From Halichoerus grypus (Eukaryota; Chordata; Mammalia; Carnivora; Phocidae): a DNA stretch of 64,000 nt. A model generated the notes under the pieces. The model worked only from the letters and a program-made list of their open reading frames with translations. It had not been told where the DNA came from and ran no database searches. The stretch spans positions 10,569,033 through 10,633,032 of the forward strand of contig NC_135717.1 in assembly GCF_964656455.1 (NCBI RefSeq). Direction: 5' to 3'. This document shows, piece by piece, positions 1-11,315 of the stretch. The translations under genes were made by a program, and so were the position numbers. Each line of letters opens with the position of its first letter. Position 1 is the stretch's first letter.

Positions 1-28
1 CCTAACCGACTGAGCCACCCAGGCGCCC
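1..28 (-). mobile_element. Can-SINE fragment cut by the window edge
   Basis: The first bases (gactgagccacccaggcgcc) are the reverse complement of the tRNA-like head of a Can-SINE. The rest lies left of the window. Confidence 0.85.
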
Positions 29-1464
29 CCCCTGCCCCCTGGTTTTCATACCGGTTCCCAGGAACCTCTCAGGGAGGCTGGGGGGTGGAGGGGAAGCCAG
101 GAGACAGGGTGGGGGGCCCAGGGTTTCTGTCCCTGCTTCTGTCAGACCTGCACTCTGGAAGAACACGCGGCTCCAGGAGGGCTCCGCCCTCCTCCAGAGA
201 GCCCAGGGATCCTGGGGTTGGCGCTGGCGGGGGCAGGGTGGAGGAGGGTCAGAGTGGCAGCAATCACCAGGTCTCCCTGACTAGCTCAGAAAGAGCTGGA
301 ATCCGCCTGCTCACCTGCTCTACCTGGCCCTGCAGAGAGAGCACGCGGGGAGCTTGCCCGCGGGGCCGCAGGACACGGGCACACGCACGTGCACGCATCT
401 CCACCCACACAGGCTGCGCGTGGGACTCGCTCTGCATCACAGGTGCCTGCTCACACACACCGTGTGTCAGGACCGTCATTCCCACCACACGCGGGACAAA
501 CCAGCGCGCCGAGGGGGCCGGGGATCTGCCGGAGATCCCTCAGGGAAACAAGAACCAGGACTCAAACCCCGGTCTGACCAGGTCCCCAGGTAGGGCGGGG
601 GCCAGGAAGAGGGGCCCAGACACTGGCGAATCAGGGAGACCGTGATGATGATAGTGTCACCCCGGGGAAGGCAACGTGGCTTCCGAGGAGGGGAAACTGA
701 GGGAGGCCGCACCTGGGCTCCCACCTGCCTAGCTCCAGTCGCCCCATGGTAACCACAGCCTGGCTGCCCACTGGTCCTGCTGCCTCAGAAGGGACCATCC
801 CAGCCAGGCTGGCTAGAGGGGCAGGCGGCTTCCCAGAAAAGGGGAGAGGTTTGGGAGGAAGAGCAGGAGGAAAGGCGTTTAAGAGGCCCTGGGCCTCGGG
901 CTTCTGCATCTAGTCTCACTGTCACTGGGTGTCGGAAGAAAAACAGTCTGACCACCAGAGAAAACCTCCTCCCCAGAACCAGGAGCTCAATTCTGAAATT
1001 CTAAGGGGCCTGGACCCAGGGGCAGTGTTGTGAGCCCCCCAACCTTGCCACCTTCTGCAGAGACAGCCCCAGGAGCCACCGAGGGCCGGGGTATTGATGG
1101 TCCAGGCTTGTTAGATGGTCCGCCCAATGCTTCCTGTGTTCCTGTGCGCTGGGTGTGAGCCACGCGGCCCTGACAGCGGCCAGCCATCGTTTTAACATAT
1201 TTAATGATGAAAGTTTAAAAATGCCCCTTTCCAATAGGGCAGAAACCCTTCAGCCTTCTTGGGAAAATTCTGGAAGGGTCAATTATATCTTATGTGGCCG
1301 CATGCTAGCATGAGACCACGTCAGCTTTTGCGAACCGGCCCTCTGCCTTCCCTGCCAGGTTCCTCTCGACCCAAAACCACCCAGCAGCTTCCCTCGTCCT
1401 TCGGATAAAAGCCAAAGTCCTTTTCCCAAGAGAGCTCTGTGCAGCGATGGGGAGGGGTCTACAC
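29..1464. other. Intronic sequence without recognised features
   Basis: GC-rich intron 2 DNA. I see no exon, RNA gene or clear repeat, only short G-rich and CA-rich patches around 380-460. Confidence 0.6.
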
Positions 1465-1617
1465 CTGCGCTGCCCAAAATGGTAGCCGCTCGCATGTGGC
1501 TTCAGAGCGGACAGAAGAAACGTGGCTAATGCGACAGAAGAAAGAAGATGGTACATTTTATTTCATTTTGATTCATTTCACTTCTGATGGCTGTGCGTGC
1601 GGTGAGCGGCTACCGTG
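1465..1617. mobile_element. Short palindromic DNA-transposon relic (hAT/MER1-like)
   Basis: The stretch opens with gcccaaaatggtagccgct, passes an AT-rich centre, and closes with a near inverted copy around gagcggctaccgt. The same 'tagccac...tgtggcta' arms recur at 21629-21783 and 44665-44820. I believe this is a non-autonomous DNA transposon family, but the family name is from memory. Confidence 0.55.
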
Positions 1618-2875
1618 GGGGGTGGTGGCCTTGTCTGCTTTGTCCTCGGCCACGTTCAGCACGTGGCGCACAGGGGTGCGAGACGAGGATGAGGGACGGG
1701 GGCAGCTCGCCCTGCCTCTCTGCTCGGTCCAGGCCCCACGATCCCACCTTCCCGGCTCGCCGCCTTCCGCCCAGCTCGGTCGCCCTGCCAGACCCGAGGT
1801 GGGGGGTGGCCTTCACCACCATCCCCTGCTCCCATACCCAACTTCCCAGGGTCGGGCCAAGGGGCCCCAGGGGGAGCGGGTGCCATTCCCAGCCCCGGCC
1901 CAGGCTGCTGGGAAGCCGTGGCAGATACAGTGGGGAAGGCGCGTCCCCTCCGAGTCAGTGAAGTGCTGGGGTGTGTGCGTTTTTAAGGGGTGCTGGTGCA
2001 GCCAAGGCTCTGCTCTGGGGAGTCTCTCGGCAGGTTTGGATGAGTCCCAGGGAGAAGCCCAGGCCTGAAGCCAGCTGAAAATGGGGACATGGGATGGTGG
2101 GGGTTGGGGGGGGACAGAGGATTTCAGGTCAGTCCAACTATTGGGCAGTCTGGGCAGCGGGTTGGCCGGGATGGGTCTGCCTGCCCTGCTCCAGGCCTCG
2201 GGGCCTGCCGCTCCTGACTCTCGGCCCTGGAGAGAACCCACTGACTGACGGTGGGCAGCTTCGGACCAGCGGTCACCCCCTCTGATACTTCCAGAAGTGC
2301 GAGCTTTGTCAGAAGAGCAAAAGTAGCTGGAAACCACAGCGTTTGCTGCTTCTGGCCCCTGGGACCTCAAATACTGGGGTGGAGGGGTGGGGGGAGCGGA
2401 AGGCCTGCCTGGGGCCATCCTCACCCCGGACCAAGCCTCGGGGTTCCTGAGGTGCCACTCTGGGGCCGTGGGGATGAGCTGCCAGGAGGCTGACCAGGAG
2501 GCAGCGAGCCTGCCCCTCCCTAGAGGAAAAGTGGACCGATTCCAAAACTAAAATGGATTATTTCTGTCACCGCACATAGTACAAGCCTCTAAAAATAGCC
2601 TGTCGGAGCTGCATATGCTCTGTGGTAGTGGAGGTTAACGGCGTCTTGTCACCCTCAGCCACCGACTGGGGCGGCTCTGTGGCTAGGTGGAACCCCCGCG
2701 TCCCCCCGCGCTGCCCTCCTCACTGTACCCAACCCCCCTCCCCAGGCCTCCCCTGTTCTGGCTGCAGGACCCGCGGGTCCCCGCGCTACACAGCTGCATG
2801 CTCCCCACCCAGCCTGTGCTTCTCAGGCTTCTCCTGCCCGGCCCGCAGCAGGGTCAAGAGTCCTGGGGTCAGGCG
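1618..2875. other. Intronic sequence without recognised features
   Basis: GC-rich unique-looking DNA in intron 2. No exon or clear repeat is seen. Confidence 0.5.
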
Positions 2876-3065
2876 GGCGGGTTTAATCCTGCCTCGATGA
2901 CTGTGGGCAAAGGCAACGCCCCTCCGTTTCTTAGTTGCAAATGCAGAATGATGAAATCAGGATCAGCTCCAGAAGATGCTTCGAAGGATTAAATGAGATA
3001 ATCCCCATCAAGCGCTTAGCTAAGTGCCTGGCGTCCAAGTGCTCACCAAATGCCAGAGCCTTTTC
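2876..3065 (+). repeat. MIR
   Basis: Degenerate MIR with 'gactgtgggcaa', a block like 'aaatgcagaatgatga', and an end like 'ggattaaatgagataat...cctggc'. Confidence 0.7.
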
Positions 3066-3959
3066 TGTTAGTACACTGCTAGCGGAGTTTTGCTGGTTTC
3101 TCGATGGCAGTTGGGCAACACACAAGAGCTACATAAATGCGCAATTTCGCTGCAAAGCAGTCGTTAACACGTGGGGCAGAGACAGACTCACGGGCAAGTG
3201 TGCGACCCAGAGGGATTTCAAACGAACACCTGGGTGCTCCCGAAAATCCAACAGCGCGGCCGGGCAGAGGAACCACGGCTCATCTAGGACAGAATGACGC
3301 CGATCGAGCGCATGCGCATCGGATGGCCACGTGGGCACCTTGCAGAAGGGACAGGGGGTGCTGTGTTTGGGGAGGAGGCCCCGGGGAGCCGTGAAGCTAC
3401 AAGAGCTGGATCCGAACCTGGGTCTTCCCATCCTAGGCCAGGGTGAGGCCGGGAGTCGCTTCTCAACGACATCCTCCCCCCACCTTTTGACCAGCATGTG
3501 TGCGAGAGACGCTACACTCCCATAAATGTACACGGTTTTTCTTGGGCAGTAATAGATAATTCAAGCAGCCCGGGTGTGCTGACCAGGAATCACGGCCTGG
3601 AAGCAAGACCCCTACCCAGAAGTCATGGGCTTAAGGACCCCTCCTCTCAGCCCCTGCTGGGCGAATAATTTACACCTGTTCTCCCGGAGCTCCCTTCCCC
3701 AGACTGAAGACATTATTATTGCTCCGGCCACCGGAAAAGGTTTGGGGAGAGTCCAGGCGATTATTAATGGCTCCAGGGAATGTCAGGGTTTCAGGATTGT
3801 GGTAATTCCCTCCCTGGGCCAGTGAGGGTCTCAGCCTGGGCCTAAAGACCTCACTTTGGACGAAGCCTGCTTATTCACTCCCCTACCCCCCGGGAGGCCC
3901 CCACCTCACACTCTCTCCCCTCCTGCACACTCACCCCGGGTGCCTCTTCCTGAGTCCAG
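3066..3959. other. Intronic sequence, mostly unassigned
   Basis: No gene is visible. An AT-richer block at about 3700-3810 has two attattaatgg-like motifs and a run of non-repetitive sequence; it could be a conserved element, but this needs alignment. Confidence 0.4.
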
Positions 3960-4290
3960 CCCCAATGACGACTCTCTACCACTCAGCAACCTTCAATGGC
4001 TCCCTACTGCCTGCAGAATAAGGTCCAAACTGACCCTGCTCGCCTCTTTTTCGTTTGAACCTACATTTCCATATGCTTTTTGGACCTGGTCTCTGCTGCT
4101 TCTATACTTACTCATACACCTCCACCTGACATGCTCTCTCCCTCCTCAGCCCTTCAAGGGCAGCAAAAATTGCCTCCTCCAGGAAGCCTTCCCTGACTAC
4201 ATAAGCTCCCCCAAAGCCTCCTCTTCTGAGCTCCCCAGAAAGGGACATGCTGAAGGCTCACCAGTTCTTCCAGACCCAAATACAGTGTGA
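3960..4290 (+). repeat. L2 3' region
   Basis: It contains typical L2 phrases in order: 'cttcaatggctccctactgc', 'aataaggtccaaact', 'cccttcaagggca', and 'ctccaggaagccttccctga'. Confidence 0.75.
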
Positions 4291-4339
4291 GGCTCCCTGC
4301 TGATCAGCAGTGGAGCTCAGGAAAAAGGCCCAGGTAAAT

Positions 4340-4800
4340 TCAGATTTGGAATCTTTCTTGATTCCCCGCTCTGTCCTCACTGCGCCAGCCTCCTTACTCG
4401 GCTCTCTCCTCCAGGCAAACCCTTCAAGATCAGATGAGACCCTTCACTGGCTCCCCCTTGCCTCGGTCTCTCCTGCCTCCCTTGCCCCATCTCCTTCTGC
4501 TCTGTCTTCTCACCTCCAGTTCCCTGGGAGTGCCAGGCAACCCTCCATTCTGGAAGCCTCCCCACTCCCAACTTCCCAGGTTCCACGAGGTGGGCTCATT
4601 ACTCATCTAGTTGGGTTTGCCTCGAGCACTGCCTCCTCCGGGCAGTCCCCTCGGACTGCACTTCTGCCAGCCAGGCGGGGCGCCACTCTCTATTGCTACT
4701 GTAATTCTGGCTCCTGAGCTTCTGTCCTCCCAGAGCCATAAGCTGCCCCCTGGGGGCAAAGACTGGATGCCTGCACTTCTGTGCTCCCCCGCCTAGGGCC
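4340..4800 (+). repeat. L2-like fragment, degenerate
   Basis: A second stretch with L2-style phrases ('ttcactggctcccccttgcc', 'ccagagccataagctgcccc'). It is strongly diverged and the limits are approximate. Confidence 0.45.
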
Positions 4801-4839
4801 TGGCCCCTGGAAGCATCCAGAGAAGACACCACCCGTGAG

Positions 4840-4935
4840 GCCTCGGGCAGGTGACATCCATTTCTGTGCTTCAGTTTCCTTGTCTATAAAATGAGGCTAA
4901 TAAGTCTTTCCCAGGGCTTATTAGCATAGTCTCTG
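4840..4935 (+). repeat. MIR
   Basis: MIR core: 'gtgcttcagtttccttgtct' then 'ataaaatgaggctaataa'. Confidence 0.75.
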
Positions 4936-6404
4936 CAGCTAGAAGCCCCGTTGAGGCAGGGAGATAGGTCAGTATTCGTCGATTCAGGATGCTCATGGAT
5001 CCGCTCTCTGCTGTCTTGCCTCCTATTTCAAGGGCCCCTCCTCTGGGGTCTCCGGCAAAGCCCCCACCGCAATCACGACTCTACATCTAACAGTGTGGGT
5101 AGCTGGCAGACCCTGGGGCTCATGGGGTTGGAGGGGCTCCGTCAGCGCTGCCTCCTTTAAGCCCGGGGGCTGGCTCGGGACAGGCAGCCGTTCATTCCCG
5201 ACGCCTCCCAGGGGCTTGACGATTCCTACAAACGTGGGCTTCCAGGGCCTGCAAAACCAGCTCGCCGGGGCCTGCGGCTACAGCCTCCCTCCCTCCCTAC
5301 TCACCGCGCTCGCTCATTTGCTGCCTCGATTCGTCTGGGGACACAGAGCTGCCAGGGTATCTGCTCCTAGAGCAGACACGCTCGGGGGCGTTCCTTCTGT
5401 GTCTGAGGTACCATGCTTCTCAGCAGGGCCCACACAAACGTGGAGATGGGTCTGGGTTGCCCAAGCATACATTCTTCCTGGGACCACACTTTGTGGTTAA
5501 GGCAAAAGTTCCTGTTTGTGGCTCCTAGGCTCAGAAAGTGTCTGCTGAATCAATGAATGAATGAATGACCAGACAGACACCTCTGATGATGGAGCAGGGG
5601 TGCATAAGGATGACAGAGCGTAGGGGTGAAGTCAATTCCTCCAGGGCTCCCCTTGCTCACCAGTGAGAATGGTCTAATACGGTGGCCCCCGTCAACTTGC
5701 CCTGAGAACCACACAAACAGCTTCTGACCCCATAATGCCAGGTCTCAGACCCCATTTTAGGAATCAGCCTGGAGTAAGAATAAAGGTCACACATTTCAGG
5801 AGTTCATAAATTTATCCCTGGAGAACCATGAAACCCCACTTGGATTCTAAGCGTAGGGCACTGGGCAAGGAGGCAGGCCACATCCACCACGACGTGGACT
5901 GCGAGAGGAAACAGTACGTTACAACGTCAGGTGCAAACATTTCTCTCCAGAATATGATCGCACGCAAATTAAAAAGAGACAACTCACGCCCAGTAAAATT
6001 GGAAAGAGAAACACGAAAGAGGGACCAGGCGTTGTCTTCGGGGCGGAAGAGGGTTTTTATAAAAATGTGGAATCTGTTGCACTCTCTGTAGGCTTGTAAG
6101 AACGGAACTGAGGGGCTCGGCGGGAACGCCAGCTCTGGGGGGAGCCCCGCTCGGTGGCTTGTGAGCCTGGGCATGTGACTTCCCCTCTGCTCGCAGCTCC
6201 CCGCCAGTGTGGTGCACATAACACCACCTCCTCATAAATTAGCGTGCAGTGGTCAGCGCAAACGAATGTTCACTGTTGCCTGAGACCAGGACCAACATAA
6301 TGCACTTTACTAAATACAACTGAGAGGACGTGGGGGAGGCAGGGCGCAGGGAGAGAAGAAAACAGACTCTCTGCTGACTTTCTAACCCACTCGCTGGAAG
6401 GAGA
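4936..6404. other. Intronic sequence with only minor repeats
   Basis: A short tgaatgaatgaatga run at about 5550-5570 resembles the end of an L2. No CASTOR2 exon is present on the minus strand. Confidence 0.5.
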
Positions 6405-6603
6405 GGGGGGCAAAAGTAAGGCAATGGGTGGGGAGGCAGAAATAAGGCAGTGGGTGGGGGGCAGAAATAAAGCAGTGGGCGGGGGGCAGAAATAAGGCAG
6501 TGGGCGGGGGGCAGAAATAAGGCGATGGACGGGGGCAGAAATAAGGCAGTGGGCGGGGGGCAGAATAAGGCAGCGGGTGGGGGCAGAAATAAGGTGGTGG
6601 GCA
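6405..6603. repeat. Minisatellite, eight units of about 25 bp, near the CASTOR2 exon 2 donor
   Basis: Eight head-to-tail copies of a unit like ggggcagaaataaggcagtg plus gggcgg fill this stretch. They differ by point changes and small indels (one copy lacks an A, another carries aaagtaagg). The array ends 56 nt downstream of the exon 2 donor in intron 2. On the sense strand the units read C-rich, with CCTTATTTCTGCCCCCC. It is a tandem repeat likely to vary in length, not a coding region, although it forces periodic open frames. Confidence 0.95.
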
Positions 6604-6659
6604 GCCAACACTGACCACAGGCCACAGTCCAGCCGAGCCCGGGTGACAGAAGCACTTAC

Positions 6660-6730
6660 CCAGGAACCCCTCCTCATCAACAATGATGGTGTAATCCTCC
6701 GGCGTCTCAGTCAGACTGAAGAACTTGCAC
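6660..6730 (-). CDS. CASTOR2: CASTOR2 exon 2 (71 nt, complete internal exon)
   Basis: On the minus strand this 71-nt exon completes the split Arg codon and encodes CKFFSLTETPEDY followed by TIIVDEEGFL, then the first base of the next codon. CKFFSLTETPEDYT is a hallmark stretch shared by CASTOR1 and CASTOR2, and the exact residues fit CASTOR2. The acceptor is a pyrimidine-rich tract ending in CAG at 6731-6733. A plausible branch site, CTAAC, lies at 6773-6769, about 39 nt upstream. The donor reads GTAAGT from 6659. The exon enters in phase 2, matching exon 1, and leaves in phase 1. The next expected residues (ELPSSEH in human) would be in exon 3, which I could not find between here and position 1, so it should lie left of the window. 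A GC-rich minisatellite begins 56 nt past the donor. Confidence 0.95.
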
Positions 6731-6773
6731 CTGGATGGTGGATGGACAGACAGACAGAGAATATCGCTGTTAG

Positions 6774-7879
6774 TCCCACTTCAGACCTGGCAGGACCCTG
6801 TAACCCAGCCAGCGGCAGGTGACTCGGTTTACCCAGAGCTCTGACCCCAGGCTGCTGGGTGACCTCCAGTAAGCTGCGTGTCTCCCCCTATGCTGCCCTC
6901 CAGTTCCGACTCAGGAGGTCTGAGAGAGGCTGGTCGTCCCCTCTGCACCCCCCCAATCTTTGTGGACCCCTGAGCTGGCCAGCCTCTAGGCCCCCATACA
7001 GCTTAAGGGTCTTCGATCCCACTTTTTCCCAGGGCAAGCCGCAGCTGAAGGGCGGCTCTGGCAGGGAGAATGTAGGTGAAGTATTTTTTCTGTGGGCCCC
7101 CTCCCCATGTCCCGACTTCTGGGCCTCTGTTCCTGCCCCCCCTCCCCTGGTCCCAGCCCCTCTCCTCACCAACTTGAGAGTTCCCATGGTCGTTTAAGAC
7201 CTAATTCAAGTCACCCAACCAGCAGCCCAGGCTTTACTTGCACGAGAAAGAGGTGTGACTGTCGGTGCCATTTGGGGGGGGGGCACGGATCCCTGAATTG
7301 CCCCCCATCATCTTTGGTAATACTGGCTTAGCCTGGGGTGTACGTTGCTCATTTCTGCCCCAAACGAGCCCATCGATTTCCCGACGTCAGGGGCTGGCAC
7401 TCACTCTGTCCCTGCATGTCTTGTCCCCGAGTCCGTTCTTAGTGCCTGGCAGACACGCGGGGCTTTCTGTGGCCAGGTGAGGGGGGCGGTCACCGGCCCT
7501 CACTGCCTGTCTCCCTGTCCCTCATCCAGCTAGAACGGCCCCAGAACCCCTGCAGGGAGAGATGGCATGCACAAGCAGCCGCGTGCAGGAAACAGCCTGT
7601 GGTCATTTATCTGATGTCACTGTGGCTCTCGAGCTTGGGCTCCGTGCCCAATGTGTAAAACCCATCCATCACGGGAAGCCCTAACAGCAAGATGTCCAAC
7701 AAGCAACCCCAGCAAGGGCCCAAACAGCACTTCTACAAAGGTTCAAACGGAAAAGAATCTCGGAGGGGATGCAGGGTTGCAGGGGATGGGGTGGGGGGCG
7801 GGGATGGTGCATCTCCCCTCAGCTGCCCGGCCACACAACCTTCCCTTATTTGCTTTATTCTTGAAATTTTTCACAAGGA
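6774..7879. other. Proximal 3' end of intron 1, no recognised features
   Basis: GC-rich DNA just upstream of exon 2, with a G-run at about 7273-7282. No repeat family is clear. Confidence 0.5.
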
Positions 7880-8502
7880 ATGAGAGCAACTGGAATCGAC
7901 AGGAATGCAAAATGGTACAGCCATTTGGAGGAGGTTGGCAGTTTCTTACAAAGTTAAACATACGCAGACCACACGGCTCGGCAACCCCACTCTTGCGTAA
8001 TCACGGGAGAACTGAACACCCAGGACCACATAAAGACCTGCATGCAACGTTTATGGCCTTCCTTTGTGATCGCTCCAAACTGGGAACACCCCAAATGTCG
8101 GCCCTTCACCTGGAGAACTGGATACATGGCGGCCTACCGGCCCCACAGAATACTGGTCAGCAATCCAAAGGGATGAATTACTGGTTCGTGCAATAAGGCG
8201 GATGGATCGTGAGCGCGTTTTGCTAAAGTTAAAGCCAGACTCAAAAGGTTACATACTATCTGATTCCATTTCTAGGACATTCTGGGACTCTAAGGACAGA
8301 GAAGGGATTCATGGTTGCTACGGGTTGGGTTGGGGTTGACTTTAGAAGGGCATCAGGGAACTTTCTGGGGTGACAGGAGTGCTTGGTACCTTGGTTATGG
8401 TGGTGGTTATAAGAGCATATATGTTTGTCACAACTCAAAGAATTATACCTTAAGAGGGGTGAATTTTACTATATGTAAATTATCCCCCAATATACTTGAC
8501 TT
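7880..8502 (+). mobile_element. Old L1 3' end (L1M type)
   Basis: The fragment reads like the 3' end of L1 ORF2 and 3' UTR: 'aatgcaaaatggtacagcca', 'ttggcagtttcttacaaagt', 'cactcttgc', 'gaattactggttcgtgcaat', ending 'tatgtaaattat'. It is diverged, has no coding capacity, and is closed by a Can-SINE insertion. Confidence 0.85.
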
Positions 8503-8690
8503 TATTTTTTAATTAATTTTTAAAAAGATTTTATTTATTTATTCAACAGAGAGAGAAGGCGGCGGGGGAGGGGGAAAAGCAGGCTCCCTGCTGAGCAGGG
8601 AACCAGATGTGGGGCTCGATCCCAGGCCCCTGGGATCATGAGCTGAGCTGAAGGCAGACGCTTCACCAACGGAGCCTCCCAGACGCCCAT
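8503..8690 (-). mobile_element. Can-SINE, full length
   Basis: A T-rich tail (reverse complement of the A tail) precedes a body with 'gggctcgatcccagg' and a diverged tRNA-like head. Target site duplications of 15 bp with two mismatches flank it (8488-8502 and 8691-8705, caatatacttgactt against caatgtacctgactt), so it is an older insertion into the L1 tail. Confidence 0.9.
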
Positions 8691-9439
8691 CAATGTACCT
8701 GACTTGAAAGAAATTGCTCGAGCCAGAGTCATTAACGAGGTGGCATGCTCCTCCCCACTGACATTCTGCTCAACCAACAGCACACACTCTTCAATCTCTC
8801 TCCAGCTCTTTAGCTTTCAGATCACATCTCTGTCCCTGTCTGTCCCATATCCGACTTGCAATATTGCCCGGACAAATGAAATCTGTAATTGCTCGGGGAC
8901 AATAGCAAATTATAACCTCAGAAAGTGGCAATCACTGGTCTGGCCTGGCTCCTTCTTGGGGACCCCTGTGCACCCAGAAAGAGCCCCGGGAGCCCCACCC
9001 CTCTCCAGTCACGAGACTGCCACGAACAGGTACTCGCTTGGTGTGGGGAGTGGCCACCCAGTTATCTGTGATGGGAAACAGAGATGGCACTTACCCCCTG
9101 TGCCCTCTTGGCCGTGAGGGATGTTCCAGAAATAGACCATATAAATCGTCCCAGAAGGCATAAACCCCAGCAGAAGGCAGCCTCGGCTTCTGTGTAAATG
9201 GGGTACAAACACGTTGTTGATGTGACCCGTCTCCCGGGGTCAAGGGCCCCTGAGGCCCAGCTGTTGGATATCCATCTCGAAATGTGCGCCTTGGTGTGTG
9301 GGCAGGCCCCCAGGAGGGCGAGTCAGACCGAAGGGCCCGCAACCGCTGCTCTGGCCAAACTTGGGGAGTCAGGCCCCTGGCTGCATGTCGCTAGCCCCAC
9401 CTGCCTTACCCCCGCGCCCCCCCCGAGTTGCTCTCAAGT

Positions 9440-9720
9440 TTCCCCCCTGCCTACCACTCCCTTCCACGTAAACTCCTGCCTTGGAAACCACACCAGCCTC
9501 CTACCTCGCCTCGTTCCCCCACTCTTGGTCTGCCTCCCAGTCTCATGCCTCCAAAGGTTGGCAAATGGTCTTTCCACTGCCCAGCGTACCCTTCCCTCTT
9601 CTTTGGCTGGAGACTTGCTGCTCATTCTCCAAGACCCAGTTTAAGCATCTTCGTTGGGGTAAAGCCTTTTCAGATTGGCACCGACCACTCCGTCTCCCTC
9701 ACCTCCCACCGTAGGGGTGT
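9440..9720 (+). repeat. L2 fragment
   Basis: L2-style pyrimidine-rich text with 'cactgcccagcgtaccc' and 'tctccaagacccagtttaag' followed by a 'taaagccttttcagattgg' block. Limits are approximate. Confidence 0.6.
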
Positions 9721-9869
9721 GGCCCTCCTTGACAGCCTACAGCCTTATGTTATGTCTACGAAAGGACATTAAAGCCACCGTGGACATAACTCACTCATCT
9801 CAGTTTGTGTGTAGTACGCCCTTATAGTTGAGCAGTGCACAATCTGTGCAACCGTGCATGATGGTCCTA

Positions 9870-10010
9870 GGTGTCTTCCACAACCTATTACTAATAATAT
9901 TCATTCTCCCCAGCAGATCATAAGCTCTCATTGGCAAAGACTATAGATTCTCTGTACATACACCTAGTACCTGACACAGGCTGGGAATAGAATCAACATT
10001 CATTGTCCAA
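9870..10010 (+). repeat. L2 3' end fragment
   Basis: It resembles the L2 terminus: 'gatcataagctctcattgg...acctagtacctgacacaggc...atcaacattca'. Confidence 0.5.
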
Positions 10011-11149
10011 CGAGCAAAAAAGTGGACTATGGCCACAAACTTACCCCCAAGCCAGCGAAGTCCCGATCAGACAAACCCTCCTGGCCCTTTGTGTGGCACT
10101 GCTTTAACTTACCCCTCCTCTGGGAGACACTAAAGTCTCCACTCCCAACCTTCTAGTGAGTCATGGCTAGAGCCACACTCCAGATGCTTGGCCCCCCCGC
10201 GTTTGTGGCCTCTCTGTACATCGTCTATGAGGAGCTGGAGAGAGGACCAAAACCCAGCAATTAGCCAGCCTCTGTTCAGTGCTATTAGGAAACCCGAGGA
10301 GGAGGAGGAGAGCGGGGTGCCCTCTGGATGCCCTCATGGTACTCAGGAACGGGATGGAACAACAAGGAAAATAAAGCAGGCTGGGAAAGTGTGAAGACCT
10401 GCATACTAGTCCCAACTTGGCACCTGGGTGTGGTGAGCCCTGGGCTGCTCCATTCCTCTGTAGTGAGGGTGGACTGGTTCCCATCCAGCTCCAGCTTGGG
10501 CCACATGGAACCCCGCCAGCTCCTCACTAGGGCGACCTCAAGGGGCCTGGCCAGGAAGGCACAGAAAGATGATCCTAGAACCATGGCGTCTATGTGGAAA
10601 ACACCTTTTAAGGGCAGGCAAAATCCCAACCAGCTCGGATTAGAACCCAAGACAGATCTGCTGTCCAGACAGCTGGGCGGGTGGTGTATCACAGCTCTGG
10701 GGGCAGGGCTCATTCATCTCATGGTCTCTATGAAGAGTGCTCTCAGAGTTTGGGCAGTGCACAACCCATGCAACCGTGTGTGACCATTACCCAGCAGGTT
10801 CTGCTGGAGCCATCAGGTAGACAGGACATAAAACTCTACAACCCTGAGCAATGAAGGCAGGAGACTGGGGAATAGCAGCTTGTGGTTCAGGACACACCCC
10901 AAGAATCATGCGAGTCTCCCATCCAGGGGGTGCCAATGCATCGCTGCGCTCTGTTGAACAGAACAGGGGGTACGAGATGTAGGCAGCCCATACCAGGAAG
11001 CCTGCGTCTGCTCAGAGCCTCATGGCCAACACAGAGCATGCCCAGAGGGACTCCGGGGATTCCAGGCTGTGCCCCTTTCGGCCTGGAGGAAGAGTCCAGC
11101 CGCCACCTTTACTTCTCCTTGGCTGTTGTGCTCCATAGGATGGAAGCAG
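10011..11149. other. Intron 1 sequence without recognised genes
   Basis: No exon is seen. A gggcagtgcacaacccatgc block at about 10754 resembles one at about 9831 (gagcagtgcacaatctgtgc), probably two copies of one old repeat. Confidence 0.45.
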
Positions 11150-11315
11150 TGCTGCTTATGGCTGTGTGACCTCAGGTAAGTTGCTTAACCTCTCTGTGCT
11201 TCAGTCTCCTCATGTATACAATGGGGATGATAACCCTACTTCAGAGGGTTGTTGCTGAAGAAACACCAATAAGCGAAGAGCCGGTGTAACTATAGTTAGC
11301 ACTCAACACAACATG
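11150..11315 (+). repeat. MIR
   Basis: A well-preserved MIR: 'gctgtgtgacctcaggtaag', 'ttgcttaacctctctgtgct', 'atacaatggggatgataa', ending in 'gttagcactcaac'. Confidence 0.9.

Larger units (their letters stand above)
1..6659 (-). other. CASTOR2: CASTOR2 intron 2, 5' part
   Basis: This is the start of intron 2, running left from the GTAAGT donor at 6659 off the window. I searched it on the minus strand for the conserved CASTOR exon 3 and later peptides and saw none. It contains a Can-SINE end, a short DNA-transposon relic, MIR and L2 copies, and the minisatellite at 6405-6603. Confidence 0.85.

Noticed and set aside
6405..6603. Regular repeats resembling a CRISPR array
   Set aside because: The units are contiguous with no spacers and the genome is mammalian. 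It is a minisatellite.
1..6659. CASTOR2 exon 3 and later exons
   Set aside because: I looked on the minus strand for the conserved downstream peptides and found none, so I do not report them in the window.
6239..6683. Periodic Pro/Leu/Phe-rich open frames on the minus strand
   Set aside because: They are translations of the minisatellite units, open in several frames at once.
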